Positions 9,483 through 16,429 of a DNA stretch of 36,661 nt are shown here, piece by piece; position 1 is the stretch's first letter; each line of letters begins with the position of its first letter. The DNA is from Planctomycetota bacterium (GTDB lineage: Bacteria > Planctomycetota > Phycisphaerae > WQYP01), in assembly GCA_021785435.1 (NCBI GenBank), contig JAJYFE010000031.1:1-36661 (forward strand), given 5' to 3'. A program made the translations under genes and the position numbers. A model generated the notes under the pieces. That model saw only the letters and a program-made list of their open reading frames with translations. It did not search any database and was not told the origin of the DNA.

Positions 9483-9541
9483 CCCCCAACGTCTTAGCGG
9501 CGGCATTCATGCCGCCCGCCCGGTATGTCTCCGCCCCCAAA
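9483..9541. repeat. Dispersed 59-bp hairpin repeat, copy 1 (partner at 19144-19201)
   Basis: Shares CCCAACGTCTTA, then GGCGGC, a short AT loop and CCGCC, then TCTCC and GCCCCCAAA with the copy at 19144-19201. The centre is an inverted repeat (GGCGGC and GCCGCC around ATTCAT). In both places the repeat sits 45-50 bp before a sigma70-like promoter. Its role is unknown; a transcript end or an upstream control element are both possible. Confidence 0.6.
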
Positions 9542-9581
9542 TCCGGCCACCCCTTGCGTCGGCACGTCCCGGCGAAAATGC

Positions 9582-9610
9582 TTGACCATCCGGCGTTGTT
9601 TCATTAAGAT
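9582..9610 (+). promoter_or_regulatory. Strong sigma70-like promoter
   Basis: TTGACC (9582-9587), a 17-bp spacer, then TAAGAT (9605-9610). The next recognised gene on this strand is rny at 10265, more than 600 bp away, and no protein-coding gene with a ribosome binding site starts soon after. The promoter may serve a non-coding transcript or a long rny leader. Confidence 0.5.
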
Positions 9611-9616
9611 AAGTAT

Positions 9617-9760
9617 AGTCTCCGAAGGCGGCGCTACTTGCTGTCCGGTGGAACCAACCGGCAGTACAAGGCGGAAAGCAGGTTATTTTGGCTTGACTTG
9701 GCTGGCGAGGCTTGGAAGAAGGTCTTAAGACCAGATTCCAACCAAAGCGGAGGGAGAAAA
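9617..9760 (+). ncRNA. Candidate structured RNA downstream of the 9582 promoter
   Basis: Starting just after the promoter, the sequence can form three helices. One closes CTCCG (9620-9624) with CGGAG (9748-9752). A second is CCGGT/ACCGG around 9633-9650. The third is a clear hairpin at 9712-9741: TTGGAA, GAA, GGTC, loop TTAA, GACC, AGA, TTCCAA, where GAA and AGA face each other as a purine-rich internal loop. I tested it by eye against 6S RNA, tmRNA, RNase P RNA, SRP RNA and common riboswitches and found no conserved motif. It could be a lineage-specific small RNA or part of the rny leader, or simply intergenic DNA. Confidence 0.3.
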
Positions 9761-9787
9761 GTTCGCTAAGCCGCTAATCGGCCATCT

Positions 9788-10047
9788 CCGGTGGCGCCAC
9801 CGGTATGTGCCGCGGTCCGTTGAAGTTGGATCGATAGAGCAGCGCGACGATTGGTAATCCAATGAATCAGCAAGGGTTCTGTGGCTACAGGTCATGCGAT
9901 AGCCGGCGGCCGGGGGCGTTTTCCCCCGGCGCTGTGCCAGCTTCGCCCTGCCGCCGGCGCGAGAGCCAGGGTGCTGGCCTGCCTCGGGCCGGCGGCGCCG
10001 CGGCGATGCGCGGCGCTACCCGATGGGGATCCCGGCGCGCCGGGATC
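9788..10047. repeat. Cluster of GC-rich palindromes upstream of rny
   Basis: Gene-free DNA before rny holds three strong inverted repeats: CCGGTGGCGCCACCGG (9788-9803), GCCGGGGG/CCCCCGGC with a CGTTTT loop (9909-9930), and a perfect 20-base palindrome GATCCCGGCGCGCCGGGATC (10028-10047). None is followed by a T run, so they are not typical intrinsic terminators. They resemble REP-type or protein-binding palindromes. From 10048 to 10264 I see nothing further beyond a GAGG ribosome binding site just before rny. Confidence 0.5.
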
Positions 10048-10264
10048 GCCTGCCCGCGTCTGATTTAATCTATTCCACATCCATTCGTCGTCCTCTGGTG
10101 GCCTTTCCTCAACGCAGGTCAAGCCTCCCCGGCCGGATGTTGGCCGGTGGCGTGTCCAGTGAACGGTCCGGTGTTCGTCCTTGGCAACGCCCGGGGGCGT
10201 TCACCAGGCAGTGCCACCTGCTGCCTGCCGGCGGCGCGCCTGGTTCCTAACAACGAGGGTAACC

Positions 10265-11923
10265 ATGTTCGTGTTAACCATGACTTTCTTACGGAGTCTG
10301 CTCCGCCCCTGGGTCGCCGCGCCTGCTCCGCCGGGGTTTCTGACAACCGCGGCCCTTAGGTGGACCCCTGCCGCGCTGCTGGCGGGCGTGGCGGGCGGCC
10401 TGCTGCTCGGCGGGCTGCTGGCGGTTCTGGCCATTGGCTGGCGGCGGCGCGGGGTGTTAAACCGCGCCCGGGCCGAAGCTGAGCGAATTATTTCCGAAGC
10501 CCAGCGTCGCGCGGCGGAAGCAGCCCGGCAGGCGGAAATGGACACCCGCGCTGCGACCCTGAAAATGCGCGAACAAGCGGAACGCGAGGTGGAAACCTTG
10601 CGCGAGGAGCTGCGCAACCTGGAGCAGCGCCTCTTGAAACGCGAAGACCTGCTCGATCAAAAGCTCGATACGCTTTCGACCAAGGAGAAAAACCTGGCGG
10701 CACTGGAAACCTCCCTGACCGAGCGGAACCAGGCCCTGGCGGCCAAAGAGCAACAGTTGGAGCAGGTTCATGAACGTGAAAAAACACTCCTGCTGCAGAT
10801 CACCAATTTATCGCCGGAGGAGGCGCGACAACTGCTGCTGAAGCGCTTCACGGACGAAGTTCGCCACGAGATGGCCGCCCTTCTGGCGCGCGAGGAAGAC
10901 CAGGCCAAAGAGGAAGCCCGCCAGCGCGCCACCAATGTCATGCTTCAGGCCATGCAGCGCTATGCCGCCGAAGTCACCAGCGAAGGCACCACCAAATCCA
11001 TCGCCATCCCCAGCGATGACATGAAGGGGCGCATCATCGGGCGCGAGGGGCGGAATATCCGCGCCTTTGAACAAGCCACGGGGGTGGATGTGATCATCGA
11101 CGACACGCCGGGCATGATCACGGTAAATTGCTTTGATCCGATCCGGCGCGAAATCGCACGGCTGACCATGGAAAAACTGATCTCCGATGGTCGGATTCAT
11201 CCCGCCCGGATTGAAGATGTCACGGAAGCCACCCGTCGGGAAATGGAAAACCAAATCCGCCAGTTGGGCCGCAAGGCGGTCCTGGAGGCCAATATCAGCG
11301 GACTGCACCCGAAGATCATCGAGCTGCTCGGACGACTGCATTATCGCACCAGTTACGGCCAAAACGTGTTGCGCCATTCCATTGAAACCGGCTTTCTCGC
11401 CCAGATGATCGCCGATGAGCTGCGCCTGGATGGCGCCCTGGCCCGTCGGGCGGGGCTGCTGCATGACATTGGCAAAGCTCTGGATCACGATCAGGAAGGC
11501 ACGCATCCGGCCTTGGGCATGGAGTTTTGCCGCAAGTTCAACGAGCCGGAGGCGGTGCTCAACGCCATCGGCGCTCATCATAACGATCTGCCTGCCACTA
11601 CGCCGTATACGCCGATTGTGATGGCTGCCGACGCCATCAGCGGGGCCCGGCCCGGGGCGCGACGCGAGTCCCTGGAGCGCTACATGAAGCGCCTGCGCGA
11701 CTTGGAGACCCTGGCCGCCGGCGTGCCGGGCGTGCGCCAGGCGTTCGCCATTCAAGCCGGGCGCGAAGTGCGGGTGATTGTTGATCCGGAGCGCTGTGAC
11801 GACGCCGGAGCAAGGCTTATCGCCCGCGACCTGGCCATGCGTATCCAGAACGAATTAACTTTCCCAGGTGAAATTCGCGTCACGGTGCTCCGCGAAGTTC
11901 GGGCCGTGGAAGTGGCGCGTTAG
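10265..11923 (+). CDS. rny: Ribonuclease Y
   Basis: 552 residues. Membrane-anchored endoribonuclease that starts mRNA decay. In order: an N-terminal transmembrane helix (about residues 35-58, LLAGVAGGLLLGGLLAVLAI), a long charged coiled coil (about 65-225), a KH RNA-binding domain (SDDMKGRIIGREGRNIRAFE, about 250-300), and an HD metal-dependent phosphohydrolase domain (LRHSIETGFLA, then LLHDIGKALDHDQEGTHP near residue 400, and AHHND). The C-terminal GARRESLERYMKRLRDLE is also family-typical. ATG 10265 has GAGG upstream and puts the membrane helix near the N-terminus; the frame is open upstream to 10181 but that extension is not conserved-looking. The N-terminus before the helix is about 20-30 residues longer than in Bacillus. 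Confidence 0.95.
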   Translation: MFVLTMTFLRSLLRPWVAAPAPPGFLTTAALRWTPAALLAGVAGGLLLGGLLAVLAIGWRRRGVLNRARAEAERIISEAQRRAAEAARQAEMDTRAATLKMREQAEREVETLREELRNLEQRLLKREDLLDQKLDTLSTKEKNLAALETSLTERNQALAAKEQQLEQVHEREKTLLLQITNLSPEEARQLLLKRFTDEVRHEMAALLAREEDQAKEEARQRATNVMLQAMQRYAAEVTSEGTTKSIAIPSDDMKGRIIGREGRNIRAFEQATGVDVIIDDTPGMITVNCFDPIRREIARLTMEKLISDGRIHPARIEDVTEATRREMENQIRQLGRKAVLEANISGLHPKIIELLGRLHYRTSYGQNVLRHSIETGFLAQMIADELRLDGALARRAGLLHDIGKALDHDQEGTHPALGMEFCRKFNEPEAVLNAIGAHHNDLPATTPYTPIVMAADAISGARPGARRESLERYMKRLRDLETLAAGVPGVRQAFAIQAGREVRVIVDPERCDDAGARLIARDLAMRIQNELTFPGEIRVTVLREVRAVEVAR

Positions 11924-11946
11924 GTGGCAACACCGAATGAATCCGT

Positions 11947-12040
11947 GGTGCGTTGCCAAACGATAAATTTCCGATTGGAAAAAGAGCCCCGGCCTCGCCA
12001 CCGAACCCGAAGCACCGGCCTTCAGGCCGGTGAGCCCGCG
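11947..12040 (+). repeat. Degenerate copy of the MITE-like element (family A)
   Basis: Reads TGCGTTGCCAAACGATAAAT, then AAAGAGCCCCGGC, ACCGAACCCGAAGCACCGG and CCTTCAGGCCGGTGA. These match the left half of the elements at 19477, 29668 and 33966. The left end lacks the TAG of the other copies and I find no matching right end, so this is a truncated or decayed copy. It starts about 25 bp after the rny stop. Confidence 0.7.
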
Positions 12041-12208
12041 GGGCGCCGTAGCCAGTCGCCCACGGCGACCTTCGGCGGATCGAGGAGTCTCCTCTGGAGA
12101 ACTTGCCGGGGTAACGGTCTGCGGGATAAAAGGATGTCCTGGTGACGAATAAAATCTTCGCACGGCGCTAAGATTCTGACGGATTGTGATACGGAGGAAC
12201 ATATTTGA

Positions 12209-12236
12209 CAGCCGCGTGGATCGCAATCCCGCGGCC
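12209..12236 (+). repeat. Single hairpin copy of the 63-bp repeat family
   Basis: Reads GACAGCCGCGTGGATCGCAA then TCCCGCGGCC, the hairpin half of the repeat found in tandem at 32921-33076 and 36546-36661. The second half of the unit (GATTCACCACGAAAGATAT) is absent here. Confidence 0.6.
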
Positions 12237-12631
12237 GCCGTGACTACGCCCCTTACACGGCCGCGGGAGATTTTATGAATTTCTTAAGTGTGACCGAGTG
12301 TTTGCACCAGAATATTTTGGATATCTTTATTTCTCCGTATCACAATCCCCGTGTTTCTTCGCGCCGTGCGAAGATTTTTTTCGTCGTAGGGATTCCGATG
12401 TTCGGCGGAGCGTTATTCCCGGCAAGGCAGCCGAGGCGGATCCGCCTCCCCGCGGACCGGGGGCTACCTACTTGCTTGCGGCGCAGTTTAGTCGCCACGG
12501 CGACCCGTGCTGGGATTTCTGTGTACTTGTGGCTCGGTGGTGAAAAATCCAGGTTAAGCGGTGACCAAGCCGTGGTAGGCACACTCCGCTGTGCCGTCGA
12601 ATCCGTGGACCAGCCACGGCGCTTCGGGCTA

Positions 12632-12657
12632 TGTCCACCGGGGCGGATCTTCGACCT
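12632..12657 (-). repeat. Family B repeat (inverted copy)
   Basis: On the minus strand it reads CAGGTCGAAGATCCGCCCCG then GTGGAC, matching the units at 27291, 29568 and 33906. The core TCCGCC/GGCGGA can form a hairpin. Just upstream, GGCACACTCCGCTGTGCCGT (12580-12599) matches the right part of the same unit in the opposite orientation, so the copy looks rearranged. Confidence 0.6.
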
Positions 12658-12726
12658 GCTGCTGGAGGGGGCCACGCAGTGCCGCCGGCGATCCAACGAT
12701 TCCTTCGGCGTTCTTACTTCGTGGTA

Positions 12727-12735
12727 TGGTATTAT
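12727..12735 (+). promoter_or_regulatory. Extended -10 promoter for topA leader
   Basis: TGG followed by TATTAT forms an extended -10 element (TGnTATTAT). The -35 region is weak, as is usual with an extended -10. Transcription would begin near 12741-12743, at the edge of the folded leader of topA. Confidence 0.45.
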
Positions 12736-12739
12736 ACTA

Positions 12740-12907
12740 CACACGGCTCTTATTAAGGCGTACCGTTCGCCAAAATAAAAGCGGCGTCCCGCCGCTTTTC
12801 TGGGCCAGATGCACGCTGGCCTGGCCTCTGGAATGTATCATTAATAGCCGTGTGCGGTATAGCCATCGGCTGAAAAGCCGATCGATGCCCGTGGACAGGA
12901 TCAAATA
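12740..12907 (+). promoter_or_regulatory. Branched structured 5' leader of topA, with terminator-like hairpin
   Basis: Four helices are visible by eye. The outer arms CACACGGCT (12740-12748) and AGCCGTGTG (12846-12854) are perfectly complementary. They enclose a 10-bp hairpin AAAAGCGGCG/CGCCGCTTTT (12777-12799) and GGCCAG/CTGGCC (12803-12821). Outside the junction sits ATCGGCT-GAAA-AGCCGAT (12865-12882), a 7-bp stem with a GNRA-type loop, 25 bases before the topA ATG. The A-rich/T-rich hairpin at 12777 could act as an intrinsic terminator, giving attenuation, or simply end an upstream transcript. A regulatory role is inference. The ribosome binding site is AGGA, 7 bases before the ATG. Confidence 0.45.
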
Positions 12908-15508
12908 ATGGCAAAAGCGACGGAAAAAAGTAATGCGGCTCTGGTGATAGTGGAGTCGCCGGCGAAGGCCAAAACCATCAACAAATACCTTGGTCCAGGC
13001 TATGTGGTGAAAGCATCGCTGGGCCATGTGCGCGATCTGCCCGAACGCGATATTGGCGTCGATGTGGAGCATGATTTCGCGCCCACGTATGAAATTCTTT
13101 CCAGCCGGTTGCGCGTCGTGAATGAGTTAAAGACCGCGGCCCGCCAGGCTAAAGCGGTCTACCTGGCGACGGATTTGGATCGCGAAGGGGAAGCCATTGC
13201 CTGGCATTTGACCCACGCTCTGAAGCTGCCGGAGAGCACGGTTCGGCGCGTGATTTTCAACGAAATTACGCGCAGCGCCATTCAGAAAGCCTTCGACCAC
13301 CCCGGCAGGATTGATCTGGATAAAGTCAATGCTCAACAGGCCCGGCGGATTCTGGATCGGCTGGTCGGCTACAAGGTTTCACCGCTGCTCTGGAAGAAAG
13401 TGGCGCGCGGTCTTTCCGCCGGACGCGTGCAAAGCGTGGCCGTTAAATTAATTGTCGATCGGGAGGCTCAGATTGATGCCTTTATTCCAGAGGAATATTG
13501 GCGACTCCAGGCGATCTTTACGACGAACCTCGCCGCTACGCGCGAGCTGGCCCGCCAGTGGTCCGCTTTTCTTGGTGAAGGGGAAGAGGTAGCGCCGGAG
13601 GATGACACCGATTCCGCCGTTGCGGCAACTGCGCCCTCTGCGGAGCGCCAGCGTGCATGGTTACAGGAAAACCAGGCGTTTCGCGCCGATTTGATTGAAT
13701 TTGATGGGCGAAAATTTGATCCGCGCCACCTGGCTGACGCCCAACGCGCCGCCCTGGCGCTGGGCCTGGAAGACTTGCAAGTACAAACCACCACCGAGGA
13801 GCCGGTGCCGACCGCGCGGGGCGGTAAGCGCGCCCCCGCGCGGAGTATGATCCGCCTTTCCGGTCATCCCGCGGTTGGCGCCGGTTCGCCCGAATTCCGT
13901 ATCTGTGGGCTCACCGAACGCGAATCGCTGTCTCGCCCACCAGGGCCTTTCAATACCAGCACGCTTCAGCAGGCCGCGAACAATCAACTTGGCTTTGGAG
14001 CCCAGCGCACGATGCGGATCGCCCAGCAACTCTACGAGGGTGTGGAAATCCCCGGCCAGGGAGCGGTTGGCTTAATTACCTATATGCGCACCGATTCATT
14101 GAATCTTTCCCGCGATGCACTGACCATGGTGCGACAGCATATTGAGCGGGAATTCGGTGCGGCCTATTTGCCTGCCGAGCCGAACCGCTTCACCTCCCGA
14201 GCCGGGGCTCAGGAGGCGCATGAAGCTATTCGTCCGACGGATGTTCAGCTGCGGCCTGAGTCTATTCGCGACGCACTAAGCGAGGAACAATATCGGCTTT
14301 ATCAGCTTATCTGGAAGCGCTTTGTGGCCTGTCAGATGACCCCCGCTGTATGGCGGATCACTGAGGCGTTGATTGAGGCACGGCGCACCCGGGACGCCGC
14401 GCTGGACCCCGCCAAGCCGCCACGGTTTAAGGGAACCGGCCGAAATTTGAAGTTTGATGGGTTTACCCGTGTCGCGGGCATTGGGTGGCACTCGGAAGAA
14501 CAGTTTCTGCCTGTGCTTGCGAATGGTCAACAGGTCGCGCCGCTTGATTTAACCCCTACCCAACACTTTACGAGTCCACCACCGCGCTATACGGAGGCCA
14601 GTTTGGTTAAAGCTCTGGAAACCGAAGGTATCGGCCGACCCAGCACTTATGCCTCTATTATCGCCACTATTCAGAATCGGCATTACGTGGAGCTTAAGCA
14701 GCGACGTTTTCACGCCACGGACTTGGGGGTAAAAGTCACTGCGAAATTGGTGGAAGGTTTTCCAGATCTTATGGCCTTGGGTTTTACCCGCAAAATCGAA
14801 GGGGAGCTGGACCAGATTGAAGAAGCCCAGCGCCCCTGGGTGCAGGTGGTGCGCGATTTTTATGACCCCTTGGCTCAGGATTTACTAACCGCCGAAAAAC
14901 GTATGACCCACGCGCGCGCGGAAGCCAGTCCGTCTGAACATAAATGTCCCAAGTGCGGGGCGATGATGGTTTATCGGCTCTCCAAACGCGGAAAGAATTT
15001 CTTATCTTGTTCGCGCTATCCTGCATGCGATGGCGCCGCAAGTGTCGACGCGGCTGGTAATCCCATTACTCTGCAGCTGACGGAATATAAATGCCCCACT
15101 TGCGGCAAACCCATGATTAAACGAAGTGGACGGTTTGGACCTTTCTTTGGATGCTCTGGCTATCCGGAATGCAAGACGATTCAGCAGGCCGATCGTGTCA
15201 CAGGATTGCCGTTGCCACCGAAACCGCCGCCAAAATCAACCGGTTTATCCTGCCCTAAATGCAATAAGAACGAGCTGGTTATTCGCAGTGGCAAACGTGG
15301 TGAATTTCTCAGCTGTGCTGCTTATCCGCGTTGTCGGATGACTTTGCCCGCTGAACGACTTGCCGAGTTTTTAGAAATGAAGTCGGCCGCTCGCTGGCCA
15401 CCACCCGATATCGCTGTAAAAGCTCATAGCGCTGCGAGTCGCCCGGGAAAGAAACGTGCTGAAGTATCGTACTCAGCCAACGCAACCACAGCGCCCCATA
15501 AGCGCTGA
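12908..15508 (+). CDS. topA: DNA topoisomerase I
   Basis: 866 residues, type IA enzyme that relaxes negatively supercoiled DNA. The TOPRIM domain opens with LVIVESPAKAKTINKYLG and carries the metal-binding ATDLDREGEAIAWHL. The active-site tyrosine is Tyr392 in GLITYMRTDSLNLS. GRPSTYASII and HYVELK mark the rest of the catalytic ring. Three C-terminal topoisomerase zinc ribbons follow from about residue 680 (CPKCGAMM..CSRYPAC, CPTCGKPM..CSGYPEC, CPKCNKNE..CAAYPRC), with a basic tail that probably binds DNA. A Gly/Ala/charged insert between about 210 and 300 is longer than in E. coli. Codon third positions look more A/T-rich than in the neighbouring pyrG and purH. Transcription runs towards the oriC-like gap. 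Confidence 0.97.
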   Translation: MAKATEKSNAALVIVESPAKAKTINKYLGPGYVVKASLGHVRDLPERDIGVDVEHDFAPTYEILSSRLRVVNELKTAARQAKAVYLATDLDREGEAIAWHLTHALKLPESTVRRVIFNEITRSAIQKAFDHPGRIDLDKVNAQQARRILDRLVGYKVSPLLWKKVARGLSAGRVQSVAVKLIVDREAQIDAFIPEEYWRLQAIFTTNLAATRELARQWSAFLGEGEEVAPEDDTDSAVAATAPSAERQRAWLQENQAFRADLIEFDGRKFDPRHLADAQRAALALGLEDLQVQTTTEEPVPTARGGKRAPARSMIRLSGHPAVGAGSPEFRICGLTERESLSRPPGPFNTSTLQQAANNQLGFGAQRTMRIAQQLYEGVEIPGQGAVGLITYMRTDSLNLSRDALTMVRQHIEREFGAAYLPAEPNRFTSRAGAQEAHEAIRPTDVQLRPESIRDALSEEQYRLYQLIWKRFVACQMTPAVWRITEALIEARRTRDAALDPAKPPRFKGTGRNLKFDGFTRVAGIGWHSEEQFLPVLANGQQVAPLDLTPTQHFTSPPPRYTEASLVKALETEGIGRPSTYASIIATIQNRHYVELKQRRFHATDLGVKVTAKLVEGFPDLMALGFTRKIEGELDQIEEAQRPWVQVVRDFYDPLAQDLLTAEKRMTHARAEASPSEHKCPKCGAMMVYRLSKRGKNFLSCSRYPACDGAASVDAAGNPITLQLTEYKCPTCGKPMIKRSGRFGPFFGCSGYPECKTIQQADRVTGLPLPPKPPPKSTGLSCPKCNKNELVIRSGKRGEFLSCAAYPRCRMTLPAERLAEFLEMKSAARWPPPDIAVKAHSAASRPGKKRAEVSYSANATTAPHKR

Positions 15509-15551
15509 TTAGCAAACGCCCCTATGACTGTCAGTAGAGGTGTGAATATTG

Positions 15552-15560
15552 TGTGGATAA
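15552..15560 (-). promoter_or_regulatory. DnaA box (perfect)
   Basis: TGTGGATAA on the + strand, equal to the consensus TTATCCACA on the minus strand. Confidence 0.6.
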
Positions 15561-15877
15561 GCAATGTTTTTAAATGCGAAAAGCCAGTATTTTCACTCCT
15601 TTCTAACCCGATCCACGTCGAAAGCCTTACCATTTCTTAACAATCCACGGCCTTTCAATGGCTATAATCGACAGAGAAGTATCAATTTACACACAGACTA
15701 TTCCAATCACACATCTTATCATAACTCGTTTAAATACAAGGTGTTACATTGAATTTCAGCGTGCCAAATCACAATCACACAGTCTCTTTAATGACTGCGC
15801 CTTTATTTAAAACCTACTTCTTCTTACCCGACCCGATAATAAATATAGGTCAAGCCAGAGAGTGAATGTAGATGAAT

Positions 15878-15886
15878 TGTGGATAA
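15878..15886 (-). promoter_or_regulatory. DnaA box (perfect)
   Basis: A second TGTGGATAA in the same orientation, 326 bp from the first, just before the end of dciA. Confidence 0.6.
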
Positions 15887-15928
15887 TCTGTCTCTAATAC
15901 AAGCTGTTAAGTTAAAAAGTAACGCATT

Positions 15929-16429
15929 TTACTCCGGAAATGCAGCTCGATTGACAGTGGTTCGTACCCGAGCAATGGTACCGTGTGAAGCTGTTTGTAA
16001 TTGCCGGAACAACCCTTGTCTTAGCATCGCGTCTAGTTCCATTTTGACTGTGGCACTACTGGTATAAACGGTTAAGACGCGATGCGCCAGTCCGGCGAAA
16101 CTTGTCTGCATGAGTAAACGCGGTGGAACCAGTTCTAGCCATAGATCGGTGATTGTGTTAAGAATACTGCCAGGTCGAAGAATATTTTTCTCAATCCATT
16201 GCGGCAGGAAATCACCAAGACGCACTGCGGCATGCGCATCGACCGGTGGTTTATAGCGAACTTGCCTGCTCAGTGAAGTCCAAGCGGCATGGCGGGACGC
16301 CGCAGGTAAAGTCTGAGGTAAAAGCTCTTTGCGCGATACCACAAGCTGCTCAGACGTATGGATTATCTTACCTTGCTGGCGGCTGAGCGTATCGCTTTCC
16401 TTCTCCTTCTGAGTACTGGAGTTCGTCAT
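15929..16429 (-). CDS. DciA-like DUF721 protein (helicase-loader family)
   Basis: 166 residues. The DUF721/DciA core runs from about residue 70: LGDFLPQWIEKNILRPGSI, DLWLELVPPRLLMQTSFAGL, then VLTVYTSSATVKMELDAMLR. DciA proteins load the replicative helicase DnaB in bacteria without DnaC/DnaI. The N-terminal 60 residues are polar and probably disordered; they match nothing I know. The start overlaps the stop of dnaN by four bases (ATGA), so translation is probably coupled and the pair forms a replication operon. It ends at the AT-rich gap with DnaA boxes. Confidence 0.8.
   Translation of the reverse strand: MTNSSTQKEKESDTLSRQQGKIIHTSEQLVVSRKELLPQTLPAASRHAAWTSLSRQVRYKPPVDAHAAVRLGDFLPQWIEKNILRPGSILNTITDLWLELVPPRLLMQTSFAGLAHRVLTVYTSSATVKMELDAMLRQGLFRQLQTASHGTIARVRTTVNRAAFPE

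Larger units (their letters stand above)
12041..12726. other. Repeat-rich gene-free region between rny and topA
   Basis: No supported gene. It contains short inverted repeats such as GTCGCC...GGCGAC (about 12049-12063 and 12488-12501) and the palindrome GAGGCGGATCCGCCTC near 12433. One copy of the 63-bp hairpin family lies at 12209-12236. A stretch near 12548-12572 (AAGCGGTGACCAAGCCGTGG) resembles the right end of the MITE-like element. An open frame from 12275 has a GGGAG site but is built from these repeats and resembles no protein. Confidence 0.5.
15509..15928. other. Candidate chromosomal replication origin (oriC-like gap)
   Basis: A 420-bp gene-free, clearly AT-rich stretch between topA and dciA-dnaN. 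It has two perfect DnaA boxes (15552-15560 and 15878-15886, both TGTGGATAA), a near match TTACACACA (15687-15695), two copies of CAATCACAC (15704-15712 and 15771-15779), and AT-only runs such as TTTATTTAAAA and ATAATAAATATA that could act as the unwinding element. dnaN commonly lies next to oriC in bacteria. Against the call: dnaA itself is not in the window, and both flanking genes are transcribed towards the gap, which would be head-on to forks leaving it. Confidence 0.5.

Noticed and set aside
9617-10060. tmRNA, RNase P RNA, 6S RNA or SRP RNA
   Set aside because: None of the conserved core motifs of these RNAs could be found, only generic hairpins.
12275-12778. Open frame of 167 codons with a GGGAG site before its ATG
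   Set aside because: It runs through family B repeat sequence, short palindromes and the topA promoter, resembles no protein, and has an uneven composition.
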